DNA of 64,000 nucleotides. It comes from Hypericibacter adhaerens. Lineage in GTDB: Bacteria; Pseudomonadota; Alphaproteobacteria; Dongiales; Dongiaceae. The first letter of the stretch is position 1. Each line of letters begins with the position of its first letter. Made by a program: the position numbers and the translations under genes. Where the stretch lies: positions 3,127,001 to 3,191,000 of the forward strand of contig NZ_CP042582.1 of assembly GCF_008728835.1 (NCBI RefSeq), given 5' to 3'. The notes below the pieces were generated by a model. That model was not told the DNA's origin. It did no database searches and saw nothing but the letters and a program-made list of their open reading frames with translations. Of the stretch, positions 26,999 to 34,837 are shown piece by piece.

Positions 26999-28757
26999 TC
27001 ACTTGGGAACCGGTGATGGTGCAGGCCGCGTCGCCCAATTCCATGCATCTGGATTATATAGCGAACAACCCGCTGAATCGGCATCATTTAACATGTTTCT
27101 CAGCTGCGTTTGCTTGTTCTCAAATTGCTGTTTGTGCCCCTGAACAGAATTTGGGCCCGAAGCTGGTAACTCTCGCTTATCGGCCAGTATTTCATAGTAA
27201 CGTCTCTTGAGCTCGTTTACTAACTTGTTGATTGCCTCGTACCGTTTTTGACATTCATCAGGACACGAGTTCTCGGGCTGCGTTAGCTTCTGCATGATGC
27301 AGCCCTGTGGATCGAGGCCACAAGCAAGCTCTTCCCAGTCGATTAACCCTCTCGGGTCTATTCGGGTAATCGGATTCCCGCCGACATAGACGTACCGATT
27401 GATCCCGCCTGCGAGCCCGATGGGATCGGCCTGGATGTAGCGTCCGAGCGTCGGATCGTAGTCGCGGAAATAGTTATACGAGAACCCGGTGTCGGGATCG
27501 GCCTGCTGGCCGGGGAAGCGCAGGACCGTGTCGATGCCGCCGCTGTTGGTCAGCGATACCTGCCGTCCGAAGGGATCCTGCAGCCGGTCCCAGACCACGG
27601 TCTGTGTCGCGTCCGTGATCTTCTGCGGCAGCCCGATCTGGTCGGAGTGCAGATAGACCAGATCGGCCGGTGCCGGGCCCGTTCCCACCAGCTTGATCGC
27701 GTCCGCCACCACATTGCCGTCGGAGGACGCCGTCAGCGTCACCTGGTGGCCGGCCCCGGGCGTGAAGTCCCAGGTCCCGAGCAGATTCCACTGCCCGCCG
27801 TTCTGCTTCTGGCTGACCGTGACCAGGCTGGTCCCGCCGTCATGCACCACCGTGTATTGGGCGGCCCCCGAGTTCGCCGAGGAGGCCGTCCAGCGGGCAT
27901 AGAGCTGATACTCGCCGGCGCTCGAGATGGTGGGCGTCCAGGTGAAGCTGTCGACCGGCGCGCCGTCCTGGACGTAGTAGATCGCGTCCGCCACCACCTT
28001 GCCGGTCAGCGACGTGTCCGCCAGATCGACCTTATAGCCGGTGCCCGTGGCGTTGAAGGGATAGGTGCCCAGCAGCACCCACTGCCCGCCGCTGACCCGC
28101 TGGTTGACCGTGACGGTCGTGCTGCCGCCCTCGTAGGTCACGGTGTATTTGGCGTCGGTGGCGTTCGCCGCCGAGGCCGGCCATTTGGCGTAGACGCGGT
28201 AGCTCGCGGTCTGGGCCGGAGTCAGCGTCCAGGTCGCCGTCTTGGAGGCAGCGACAGGGACGATCCTGAGCGCGTCGGCGATCAGATAGCCGTTGGCGGT
28301 ATCGGCCAGCTCGACCCGGTGATTCTGCCCGGGTGCCATCGTGAAGGTGCCGAGCAGCCGCCAGGAGGAGCCCGTCGCCTGCTGGTTCATCAGGACCGTG
28401 GTCGAACCGCCCTCATGATAGACCGTATAGGGCGCATTGGTGGCGCGATCGGGATAGCCCGTCCATCGCGTGTAGACCTGATACTGATCGCGCTGTGGGA
28501 TGGTCGGCGTCCAAGTCGCCGGCGGCGGCGCGTTCACGCTCGTGATCTGTACCGCGTCGGCGATGACGTAGCCATTTCCCTCATCGGTGAGCGTCACATG
28601 GCTCTGGCCGGGCGTCATGGGGAACGTGCCGAGATAGTTCCACTGCCCGCCACTGGCCTGCTGGTTGACGATGACCGTCGAGGCGCCCTCGTCATGCGTG
28701 ATCCGGTAATGGGCGTTGGTTGCTTGGTTCGGGTACTCGCGCCACCAGGCATAGACC
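26999..28757 (-). pseudogene. Rhs module D: four golvesin-like domains, RHS core and helical tip
   Basis: This is the longest module. The frame is open for more than 540 codons and includes about four golvesin-like domains (QATGSSWRLLGTFTM, QRVSGGQWVLLGTYPF, QKQNGGQWNLLGTWDF and an earlier copy), the RHS core, the motifs DPIGL and DPRGL, and a helical tip with DECQKRYEAINKLVNEL, GPNSVQGHKQQFENKQTQL and a C-terminal Cys (DSAGCSLYNPDAW). Upstream the frame is broken near 28760. Tips of this type recur on Rhs proteins, but I do not know the target. A DUF6869-like immunity candidate follows 38 bases downstream. Confidence 0.75.
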
Positions 28758-29013
28758 TTGCTCGCCGGCCGTGGCGATGGCGGGAATCCAGGTGAAGCCG
28801 TCGACCGGTGCGTCGTCCTGGGCGCAATAGATCGTGCCCGCCGCCACCTTGCCGGCCAACGTCGTGTCCGCCAGGTTCACTTCAAGAATCCAGGTCGCCG
28901 TCTTGGCGGCCGCCAGAGGGGCGATCCTGAACGCGTCAGCGATCAGATAGCCGTTGGCGGTATCGGCCAGCTCGACCCGGTGGTTCTGCCCCGGCACCAT
29001 CGTGAAGGTGCCC
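28758..29013 (-). pseudogene. Decayed golvesin-like remnant upstream of module D
   Basis: This stretch matches the repeated domains but is out of frame with module D and has lost the middle of a domain: AAKTATWIL passes directly to EVNLADTTLAG, omitting a whole RVYAKW...GYK unit. It ends in GTFTM next to the linker after the module E small gene. It shows that the repeats decay by deletion and frameshift. Confidence 0.7.
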
Positions 29014-29041
29014 AATGACACCCATCCAGCGAGTTGCGGCT

Positions 29042-29254
29042 CTACAGCCCAAGCAATCGTCTTGCAGAAGGGGAGTCGATAAGTAGATTTTCACCGAGCA
29101 CCTTCGCCAACTCCTGCACTTCTGACGTCCATCCTTGCGAGATCGGGAGCAACGTCTTAGTGAACAAGGTCCTCCTTCCTTGTGCATCGATCCTGTAAAT
29201 GATCAGCTCTCGGGATGCCTGATTAACTGTTACGAGGTGATCATAACTTTGCAT
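29042..29254 (-). CDS. Small hypothetical protein, candidate immunity protein for tip E
   Basis: The 70-residue protein starts at an ATG two bases after the stop of module E (TAG, CA, ATG). It has a beta-rich first half (DHLVTVNQASRELIIYRI and GRRTLFTKTLLPI) and a helical end (SEVQELAKVLGENLL). In-frame ATGs at 29269 and 29305 would overlap module E. No family is recognised. Tight coupling to a variable Rhs tip suggests immunity; this is inference only. Confidence 0.5.
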   Translation of the reverse strand: MQSYDHLVTVNQASRELIIYRIDAQGRRTLFTKTLLPISQGWTSEVQELAKVLGENLLIDSPSARRLLGL

Positions 29255-29256
29255 TG

Positions 29257-30024
29257 CTAATTGTTCCATGTTGCCAGTGGTGGGATAGGCTTGCCAGTTA
29301 TACAAGCCGCGAGCCTCTCCGAAGCTGATTTACGACAAATGGCTCCCGCTTGTGCCCCACGTCGACGAGCGATTCCGTTACACGTGTTCATATCTATCTT
29401 GTAAAGCGCATCGCAATCCAACGGCTCGTCAGTATCTTGATCTGAGGCCTCCTTGAATAACTGATCCAGAGAAGGCTGGCTAACATGGCAGGCGTCGCCG
29501 TACTCCCAGGGTTTAGGCTGCGGAGGATTGATTAAGTTATAGAGCCAGTTCGCGAAATTCTGACGGGCCGCCTGATCAAAAGGCGTATTTCCAGGCGCCC
29601 AGCTTGTGTACGAGCCCCAATCGGGTCTGCTGCTGGAGGAATTCGGATCCAACCCCTCAAAGTCAAGGCGACCAACTGGATTCCCGCCTACATACACATA
29701 CCGGTTGATCCCGCCCGCGAGCCCGATGGGATCGGCCTGCACGTATCGTCCGAGCGTGGGGTCGTAGTCGCGGAAGTAGTTGTAGGCGAACCCTGTGTCG
29801 GGATCGGCCTGCTGGCCGGGGAAGCGCAGGCTCGTGTCGATACTTGCGCTGTTGGTCAGCGATACCTGCCGCCCGAAGGGGTCCTGCACCCGGTCCCAGA
29901 CCACGGCTTGCGTCGCGTCCGCCACCACGTTGCCGTCGGCGGATGCCGTCAGCGTGACCTAGTGGCCGGTCGCGGGCGCGAAGTCCCAGGTCCCCAGCAG
30001 GTTCCACTGCCCGCCCTTCTGCTT
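29257..30024 (-). pseudogene. Rhs module E: RHS core with in-frame deletion, nonsense codon and Cys-rich tip
   Basis: Compared with module D, module E lacks 90 bases (30 codons, including LVYLHSDQIGLPQKITD) between two copies of TCGCGTCCG. A Gln codon is changed to TAG in the golvesin-like part near 29960, so only the core and tip are read openly from about 29928. The second autocleavage-type motif is DFEGL rather than DPxGL. The tip includes ACHVSQPSLDQLFKEASDQD and a Cys-rich end with MNTCNGIARRRGAQAGAICR and ERLAACITGKPIPPL. The upstream end is cut by the right direct repeat at CTGGCTGGCCG. Confidence 0.8.
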
Positions 30025-30116
30025 CTGGCTGGCCGCACGAGGCCTGGACCGGGCCTGATCAGAAGATCGGCTCGAGCAGCCCGCACTGCCCCGGTCGTAC
30101 CGCGAAGAGCCCGCCG
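30025..30116. repeat. Right 92-bp direct repeat flanking the Rhs island
   Basis: This is the second copy of the repeat at 22306-22397, in the same orientation, with three mismatches. At this end the SMP-30 part belongs to the intact SMP-30 gene, while the dapF 3' end is a detached 34-base copy. The junction with module E falls within CTGGCTGGCCG, an 11-base string present both in the dapF end and in the module DNA (as in module B). Confidence 0.9.
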
Positions 30117-30931
30117 GCCAGAGGCGCTCGCGCCGCATCGGCGGACGACATATCGTCTTTGGCGCTGGTGATGTAGAGCGTGCGCAGATCCTCGTCGCCG
30201 AAGGCGCAGCTCGTGACGTTGGGCGCCGGCAGGTCGATCCGCGCCGAGACCTGCCCCTCGGGCGTATAGCGGGTGACGCCCCAGCCGCCCCAGTGGCAGA
30301 CCCAGAGCCCGCCCTCCTCGTCCACCGTCATGCCGTCGGGCTGGCCCTGCTCCGGCGCGAACTGCAGGAAGAGGCGCCGGTTGGAAAGCCGGCCCGTCTT
30401 CGGGTCGAGATCGTAGCGGAGCACCTGGAGGCCGACCGTGTCGGCGAAATAGAGAACGGTCCCGTCGGGCGAGAGCGCCGGGCCGTTCGAGCAGGGAAAG
30501 CCTTGGTCGGCCACCGTCACGGCGCCGTCGCGATCGATCCGATAGAACTTGCCGATCGGCTCGCGCTCCTCGATATGCGAGCTGCCGAGCCAGATATGGC
30601 CGAAGCGATCGGTCTTGCCGTCATTGAAGGCCGTATCGGCCGGCCGGTCGTTCGGGTCGAACCAGAAGCGCAAGGCGCGGCCGGCGAAATCCACCGCATA
30701 GAGCCCGCGCCGCCCGGCCAGCAGCAGGTCGTCGGCCCGCCGCAGCAGGCAGCCCAGCGGGATCTCGAGCGCGAGCTCCCAGCGCTCGTCCGTTCCGGTC
30801 GCGGGATCGAAACGGTGGATCGCCGGCGCCTTGAGGTCGAGCCAGTAAAGCCGCTGCTCCTCGGCCAGCCAGAGCGCGGATTCGCCGAGCCGCGCGGCCG
30901 CCGGCAGCACGCAATGAGCCGTCAGCCTCAT
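30059..30931 (-). CDS. SMP-30/gluconolactonase-family sugar lactonase
   Basis: The 290-residue six-bladed beta-propeller protein has the metal-site residues expected for this family: Glu17 (LGESALWL), Asn103 (FNDGKTD), Asn149 (CSNGPALS) and Asp199 (PDGMTVDEEG). It would hydrolyse an aldonolactone to the aldonic acid. Its start overlaps the permease stop by ATGA, so it is the last gene of the sugar-acid operon; with the SDR and the IlvD-type dehydratase it would fill the XylC-like lactonase step. The last 58 bases are part of the direct repeat at the island edge. Confidence 0.88.
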   Translation of the reverse strand: MRLTAHCVLPAAARLGESALWLAEEQRLYWLDLKAPAIHRFDPATGTDERWELALEIPLGCLLRRADDLLLAGRRGLYAVDFAGRALRFWFDPNDRPADTAFNDGKTDRFGHIWLGSSHIEEREPIGKFYRIDRDGAVTVADQGFPCSNGPALSPDGTVLYFADTVGLQVLRYDLDPKTGRLSNRRLFLQFAPEQGQPDGMTVDEEGGLWVCHWGGWGVTRYTPEGQVSARIDLPAPNVTSCAFGDEDLRTLYITSAKDDMSSADAARAPLAGGLFAVRPGQCGLLEPIF

Positions 30932-31728
30932 GATTCCTCCGCCAGCAGCTCGCGCGGCGTCAGGTAGCGGGCCGCCACCAGGCAGAGCGCGGTGGTGAAG
31001 GCCAGGATCAGCGTCACCAGCGCGTTGATGTCCGGCGTGAAGCCCAGCCGCATCATGGCCCAGAGCCGGATCGGCAAGGTGTTCTGCGTGCCCGTCACCA
31101 GGATCGTGATCATGGTCTCGTCGAAGGAAAGCGCGAAGGCAAGCACGGCCGCCCCGGCCATGGCGCCGGTGAGGTTGGGCAGCAGCACCAGCCGGAAGGT
31201 CTGCCAGCCGCTGGCCCCCAGGTCATAGGACGCCTCCACCAGGCTCCGGCTCAGCGCCTGCAGCCTCACCAGCACGATGCGGTAGACCAGCGCCAGCACG
31301 AACACCGTGTGGCCGATGATGACAGTGACCAGCGAGCGGGGGAAGTCGATCTCGCGGAAGAAGATCAGCAGCGACAGCCCGATGATGATGGGCGGCAGGA
31401 GGAAGGGCAGGAAGACCAGGAACTGCAGGAACTGCCGGCCGGCATCGCTGCCGCCATTCACATAGAGCGCCAGGCCGGTGCCGATCGCGAGCGACAGCAC
31501 CACCGCCGAGACACCGACCATCGCCGTGTTCCGCAGCGCGTCGAGGATGCCGTCGTTCTGGGTCAGCGCGCCATAGGCCTGGAGCGTCGGCTGGTCCCAC
31601 AGCATCGCCCCCTGCTTCACCACGAAGAAGGAGGAGACGATCGGCAGCAGCAGCGGCCCGTAGAGCAGCAGGAACACGAAACCCGTGAGGACCGCGAGGG
31701 CCGCCATGGCGCCGCGCGAGGCCGTCAT
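30928..31728 (-). CDS. ABC importer permease (PotC-like), sugar-acid operon
   Basis: The 266-residue protein has six membrane helices and the EAA loop VEASYDLGASGWQTFRLVLL. It overlaps the upstream permease gene and the downstream SMP-30 gene by ATGA at each side, fixing the start at 31728. It is of the PotC type. With the partner permease and ATPase it forms an importer whose substrate is probably the sugar acid or related compound handled by the operon, which is inference from context. Confidence 0.9.
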   Translation of the reverse strand: MTASRGAMAALAVLTGFVFLLLYGPLLLPIVSSFFVVKQGAMLWDQPTLQAYGALTQNDGILDALRNTAMVGVSAVVLSLAIGTGLALYVNGGSDAGRQFLQFLVFLPFLLPPIIIGLSLLIFFREIDFPRSLVTVIIGHTVFVLALVYRIVLVRLQALSRSLVEASYDLGASGWQTFRLVLLPNLTGAMAGAAVLAFALSFDETMITILVTGTQNTLPIRLWAMMRLGFTPDINALVTLILAFTTALCLVAARYLTPRELLAEES

Positions 31729-32609
31729 GCCGACCTCCCCCGCGTCGAGGCGCGGGCGCCGAACCGCGCGCCGATCACGATCGCGACCATCACCGCCACG
31801 GCCAGGATGGCCGAGAGCGCGGCGCCGAAGGGCCAATTGAAGGCGGCACCGAACTGGCTGAAGATGATGCGCCCGAAGGTGAAACCGCTCTGGCCGCCCA
31901 CCATCTGCGGCGTCAGGAAGTCGCCCAGCGCCAGCACGAAGACGAAGGTGGCCGCGGCGATCACGCCCGGCAGGCTCAGGGGCAGGATCACCAGCCGGAA
32001 GGTCTGCCAGCCGCTGCCGCCCAGATCGTAGGACGCCTCCAGCAGGCGCCGCGGGATCCGCTCCAGTGTCAGGAAGATCGGCAGGATGGCGAAGGGCAGC
32101 AGCAGCACCGTCAGCGTCAGCAATACGGCGTTGAGGTTGTAGACGAACAGCATCGAAGGCTCGTCGATCAGGCCGAGCCACATCAGCGCGCGGTTCAGGA
32201 ACCCCGTGCCGCCGAGGATGCTGCGGATGGCATAGATCTTGATGATGTAGCTCATCAGGAGGGGCACCAGCAGCAGCAGGAGCAGCACATAGCGCTTGCG
32301 GCCCTTGAGCGCCGCCAGGAGATAGGCGACCGGATAGCCCAGGAGGATCGTCAGCCCCGCCACCTCGAGGCAGAGGCGGCAGGTCTTGAGGAAAACCGGC
32401 AGATAGATCTCGTCGGCGAAGAAGCGGCGGTAATTGAGCAGCGTCGGCTCCTGCACGAGCTGGACGCCCTGGACGCTGAAGAAGCTGTAGACGAAGAAGG
32501 CGGCGAGCGGCACCAGGACGAAGATCACCGGCAACAGATAGGCCGCGGTGGCCAGCGTCAGATCGCGCCAGCGGCCGGGGCCGGCGATCGGAGCGGCCGC
32601 GTCGGTCAT
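31725..32609 (-). CDS. ABC importer permease (PotB-like), sugar-acid operon
   Basis: The 294-residue protein has six membrane helices and the EAA loop LEASYDLGGSGWQTFRLVIL. The start at 32609 overlaps the ATPase stop by ATGA. It is the first of the permease pair. Confidence 0.9.
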   Translation of the reverse strand: MTDAAAPIAGPGRWRDLTLATAAYLLPVIFVLVPLAAFFVYSFFSVQGVQLVQEPTLLNYRRFFADEIYLPVFLKTCRLCLEVAGLTILLGYPVAYLLAALKGRKRYVLLLLLLVPLLMSYIIKIYAIRSILGGTGFLNRALMWLGLIDEPSMLFVYNLNAVLLTLTVLLLPFAILPIFLTLERIPRRLLEASYDLGGSGWQTFRLVILPLSLPGVIAAATFVFVLALGDFLTPQMVGGQSGFTFGRIIFSQFGAAFNWPFGAALSAILAVAVMVAIVIGARFGARASTRGRSA

Positions 32610-33706
32610 GCCAGGACCAGCCGGCAATCAGCCGCGCGCCAATGGGCGGAGAGCCTCTGTCCCGGCTGGATCGAGACGCCCTCGGCCCGGCTCGGCCAGC
32701 GCAGGCGCAAGGGCACCCGCCCGCCCTCGCCCACCGCCAGGCTGATCGAGGTGCTGGCCCCGCCGAAGGAGACCTGGGTGACGGCGCCCTCGACCCGGTT
32801 GCTGTCGGGCGCGGGCGTTCCGGCCGACACGCATTCCGGCCGGAAGGCCGCGAAGGCGCGCCGGCCCAGGGGTGCCGTCGCCAGCTCGACCTGCCCGTCG
32901 ACGGCGCAACGCAGGCGGCCGATCGCGGTCGCGATCCAGCGCCATTCGCCCTGGCTTTCCTCCAGACGACCCTCGATCAGGTTGTTCTCGCCGAAGAAGC
33001 GGGCCACGAACTCCGAGGCCGGGCGGTAATAGACATCGTGCGCCGTGCCGAGCTGCAGGATGCGCCCGCCATTCATGACGCAGATCCGGTCGGCCATGGC
33101 GATGGCCTCTTCCTGATCGTGGGTGACGAAGAGGAAGGTGGTGCGGATCTGGCGCTGGATCTCCTTGAGGAATTCCTGCATCTGCCGGCGCAGGGCCACG
33201 TCGAGGGCCGCCAGCGGCTCGTCCAGCAGGATCAGCCGCGGCTGGCAGATGATGGCGCGCGCCAGCGCCACGCGCTGGCGCTGCCCACCGGAAAGTTGCG
33301 AAGGATATCGGTCGGCGAACTCCATGAGCTGGACCAGCGTCAGGGCCTCCTTGACCCGCCGGCCGATCTCCGCCTTCGGCTCGCCGCGCACCCGGAGGCC
33401 ATAGCCGACATTGCCGGCCACGGTCATGTGCGGGAACAGCGCGTAATCCTGGAATACCGTGTTGAAGGGCCGCCGGTTGATCGGCAGCGCCACGATGTCC
33501 TTGCCCTCGAGCAGGATGCGGCCGCCCGAGGGCGGGATGAAGCCGCCGATCATGCGCAGGATCGTCGTCTTGCCCGAGCCCGACGGGCCCAGGATGGTGA
33601 TGAACTCGCCGTCGCGCACGGCGAGATCGACCTCCTCCAGGACCTTCGCCGCCCCGTAGGTCTTCGATACACCCTGGAGCTCGAGCAGGATGCCGGAGGT
33701 TGTCAT
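32606..33706 (-). CDS. ABC importer ATPase (PotA-like), sugar-acid operon
   Basis: The 366-residue protein has Walker A GPSGSGKTT, Q-loop VFQDYALFPH, signature LSGGQRQR, Walker B LILLDEPLAALD and switch His VTHDQEE, with a C-terminal TOBE-type domain. It is the ATPase of the operon importer and follows the binding-protein gene by 61 bp. The start at 33706 is the first ATG compatible with the family N-terminus. Confidence 0.92.
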   Translation of the reverse strand: MTTSGILLELQGVSKTYGAAKVLEEVDLAVRDGEFITILGPSGSGKTTILRMIGGFIPPSGGRILLEGKDIVALPINRRPFNTVFQDYALFPHMTVAGNVGYGLRVRGEPKAEIGRRVKEALTLVQLMEFADRYPSQLSGGQRQRVALARAIICQPRLILLDEPLAALDVALRRQMQEFLKEIQRQIRTTFLFVTHDQEEAIAMADRICVMNGGRILQLGTAHDVYYRPASEFVARFFGENNLIEGRLEESQGEWRWIATAIGRLRCAVDGQVELATAPLGRRAFAAFRPECVSAGTPAPDSNRVEGAVTQVSFGGASTSISLAVGEGGRVPLRLRWPSRAEGVSIQPGQRLSAHWRAADCRLVLA

Positions 33707-33767
33707 CGAGGGGCCAAGGCGGTGTCGCGCGCGCCCCGACGCCAACGGGGCGCGCGCGAGTTCCGCA

Positions 33768-34796
33768 TCAGGGAGCGGCTTTGATCTCGTTCCACAGGTC
33801 CGAGCGCTTCAGCGGATCCTCGACCAGCTGCAGCCAGACCAGCTTGTCCTTCTCGCCCGCGCTCGGCGCCGGCACGACGGTGTTGCCGAAGCCGGTGCGC
33901 TCGCTGAGCTGCTGGCCGATCTTCTTCTGCAGGACGAAATTGACCCACTGCTCGGCGAGATCCTTGTCCTGGACGCCGCTGGTCATGGCCCAGGTGTCGA
34001 GCCAGGCGAGCGCGCCTTCGGACGCGTTGATATAGGCCACGTGGGCGCCCGCATCCTGCATGGCCTTCATCTGCTGCTGGCCGTAATTGGCCCAGATCAG
34101 CGCCACGTCGTTGTTCTGGTAGATCTGCAGCGCCTCGTCGGCGGTGGTGTAGAAGCTCAGCACGTTATGCTTGAGCGCGATCAGCTTCTGCTTCACCTGG
34201 TCCATCTGCTCGGGCGTCAGGTGGAACGGGTCCTGGATGCCGAGCGTGAGGGCCGTGAAGGAGAAATTGTGCTCGCCATTGTCGTAGGCCAGCACCTTGC
34301 CCTTGTATTTCGGGTCCCACAGCACCTCCATCGAGGTGGGCGCCGGCTTCACCTTGTCGGTGTCGTAGATGAGGCCGATCGAATCGAAGCAGAGCGGGAT
34401 CGCATAGACCTTGCCGTCGCGCATCACGCCGCCGACCTGGGTCAGGTCGCGGAAGCGCGGCAGGGCTTCCTTCAGGTTCGGGATCTTGTCGAGATCGTAG
34501 GCCGTGGTCAGGCCGGCATCGATATAGCGCTGGAGCTGGGCGGTGTTGACCGCGAACAGGTCGAAGTCCTTGCCCTCGCTGCCCTTGATCTTGGCCCAGA
34601 TCTCGTCGTCCGTGCCGATGAAGACGACGCTGACATCGGCCCCGGTCTTCTGCTCGAATTCCTTGACCCAGTCGTCGTCGGCATAGCCCTGCCAGGCCAG
34701 GATGCGGAGCTCCTTGGCCTGGGCCGCCTGCGCCATCGCCGCCGTCGCGGCCACGAGCGCAACCAGCCCGATCCGCTTCAGCCATTTCGTCACCAT
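33768..34796 (-). CDS. Periplasmic solute-binding protein (PotD/AfuA type), sugar-acid operon
   Basis: The 342-residue protein has a Sec signal peptide (LVALVAATAAMAQAAQA, about residues 11-27). The mature part begins KELRILAWQGYADDDW, typical of polyamine-type binding proteins. Although this family is named for spermidine/putrescine, its position between an AraD1 gene and the importer genes suggests that it binds a metabolite of the same pathway. The ligand is not shown. Confidence 0.88.
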   Translation of the reverse strand: MVTKWLKRIGLVALVAATAAMAQAAQAKELRILAWQGYADDDWVKEFEQKTGADVSVVFIGTDDEIWAKIKGSEGKDFDLFAVNTAQLQRYIDAGLTTAYDLDKIPNLKEALPRFRDLTQVGGVMRDGKVYAIPLCFDSIGLIYDTDKVKPAPTSMEVLWDPKYKGKVLAYDNGEHNFSFTALTLGIQDPFHLTPEQMDQVKQKLIALKHNVLSFYTTADEALQIYQNNDVALIWANYGQQQMKAMQDAGAHVAYINASEGALAWLDTWAMTSGVQDKDLAEQWVNFVLQKKIGQQLSERTGFGNTVVPAPSAGEKDKLVWLQLVEDPLKRSDLWNEIKAAP

Positions 34797-34837
34797 GATC
34801 GATCCTCCCTAGACGCGGTGATTGTTTATCGTTTGCC

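Larger units (their letters stand above)
22398..30024 (-). mobile_element. Island of five tandem orphan Rhs-type modules with candidate immunity genes
   Basis: Five modules read right to left: E (29257-30024), D (26999-29013), C (25356-26582), B (23546-25032) and A (22398-23178). Each has near-identical DNA for golvesin-like beta domains and the RHS core (conserved LVYLHSDQIGLPQKITD in A-D, DPFGR, FPGQQADPDTGF). B-E then diverge fully into different tips, each followed within 2-38 bases by a different small gene; A is cut off inside the core. None has a convincing start codon, promoter or the long N-terminal part of a full Rhs protein. Such orphan CT/immunity arrays are known downstream of rhs genes in enterobacteria; here no full-length rhs gene is in the window. 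No transposase or integrase is present. Confidence 0.85.

Noticed and set aside
22340..30024. CRISPR array or simple tandem repeat as explanation of the repeated DNA
   Set aside because: The repeats are hundreds of bases long, protein coding and separated by genes; there are no short spacers or cas genes.
22306..30116. Insertion sequence or integrative element with att sites
   Set aside because: No transposase, integrase, terminal inverted repeat or tRNA end is visible, and the 92-bp repeats consist of host gene ends.
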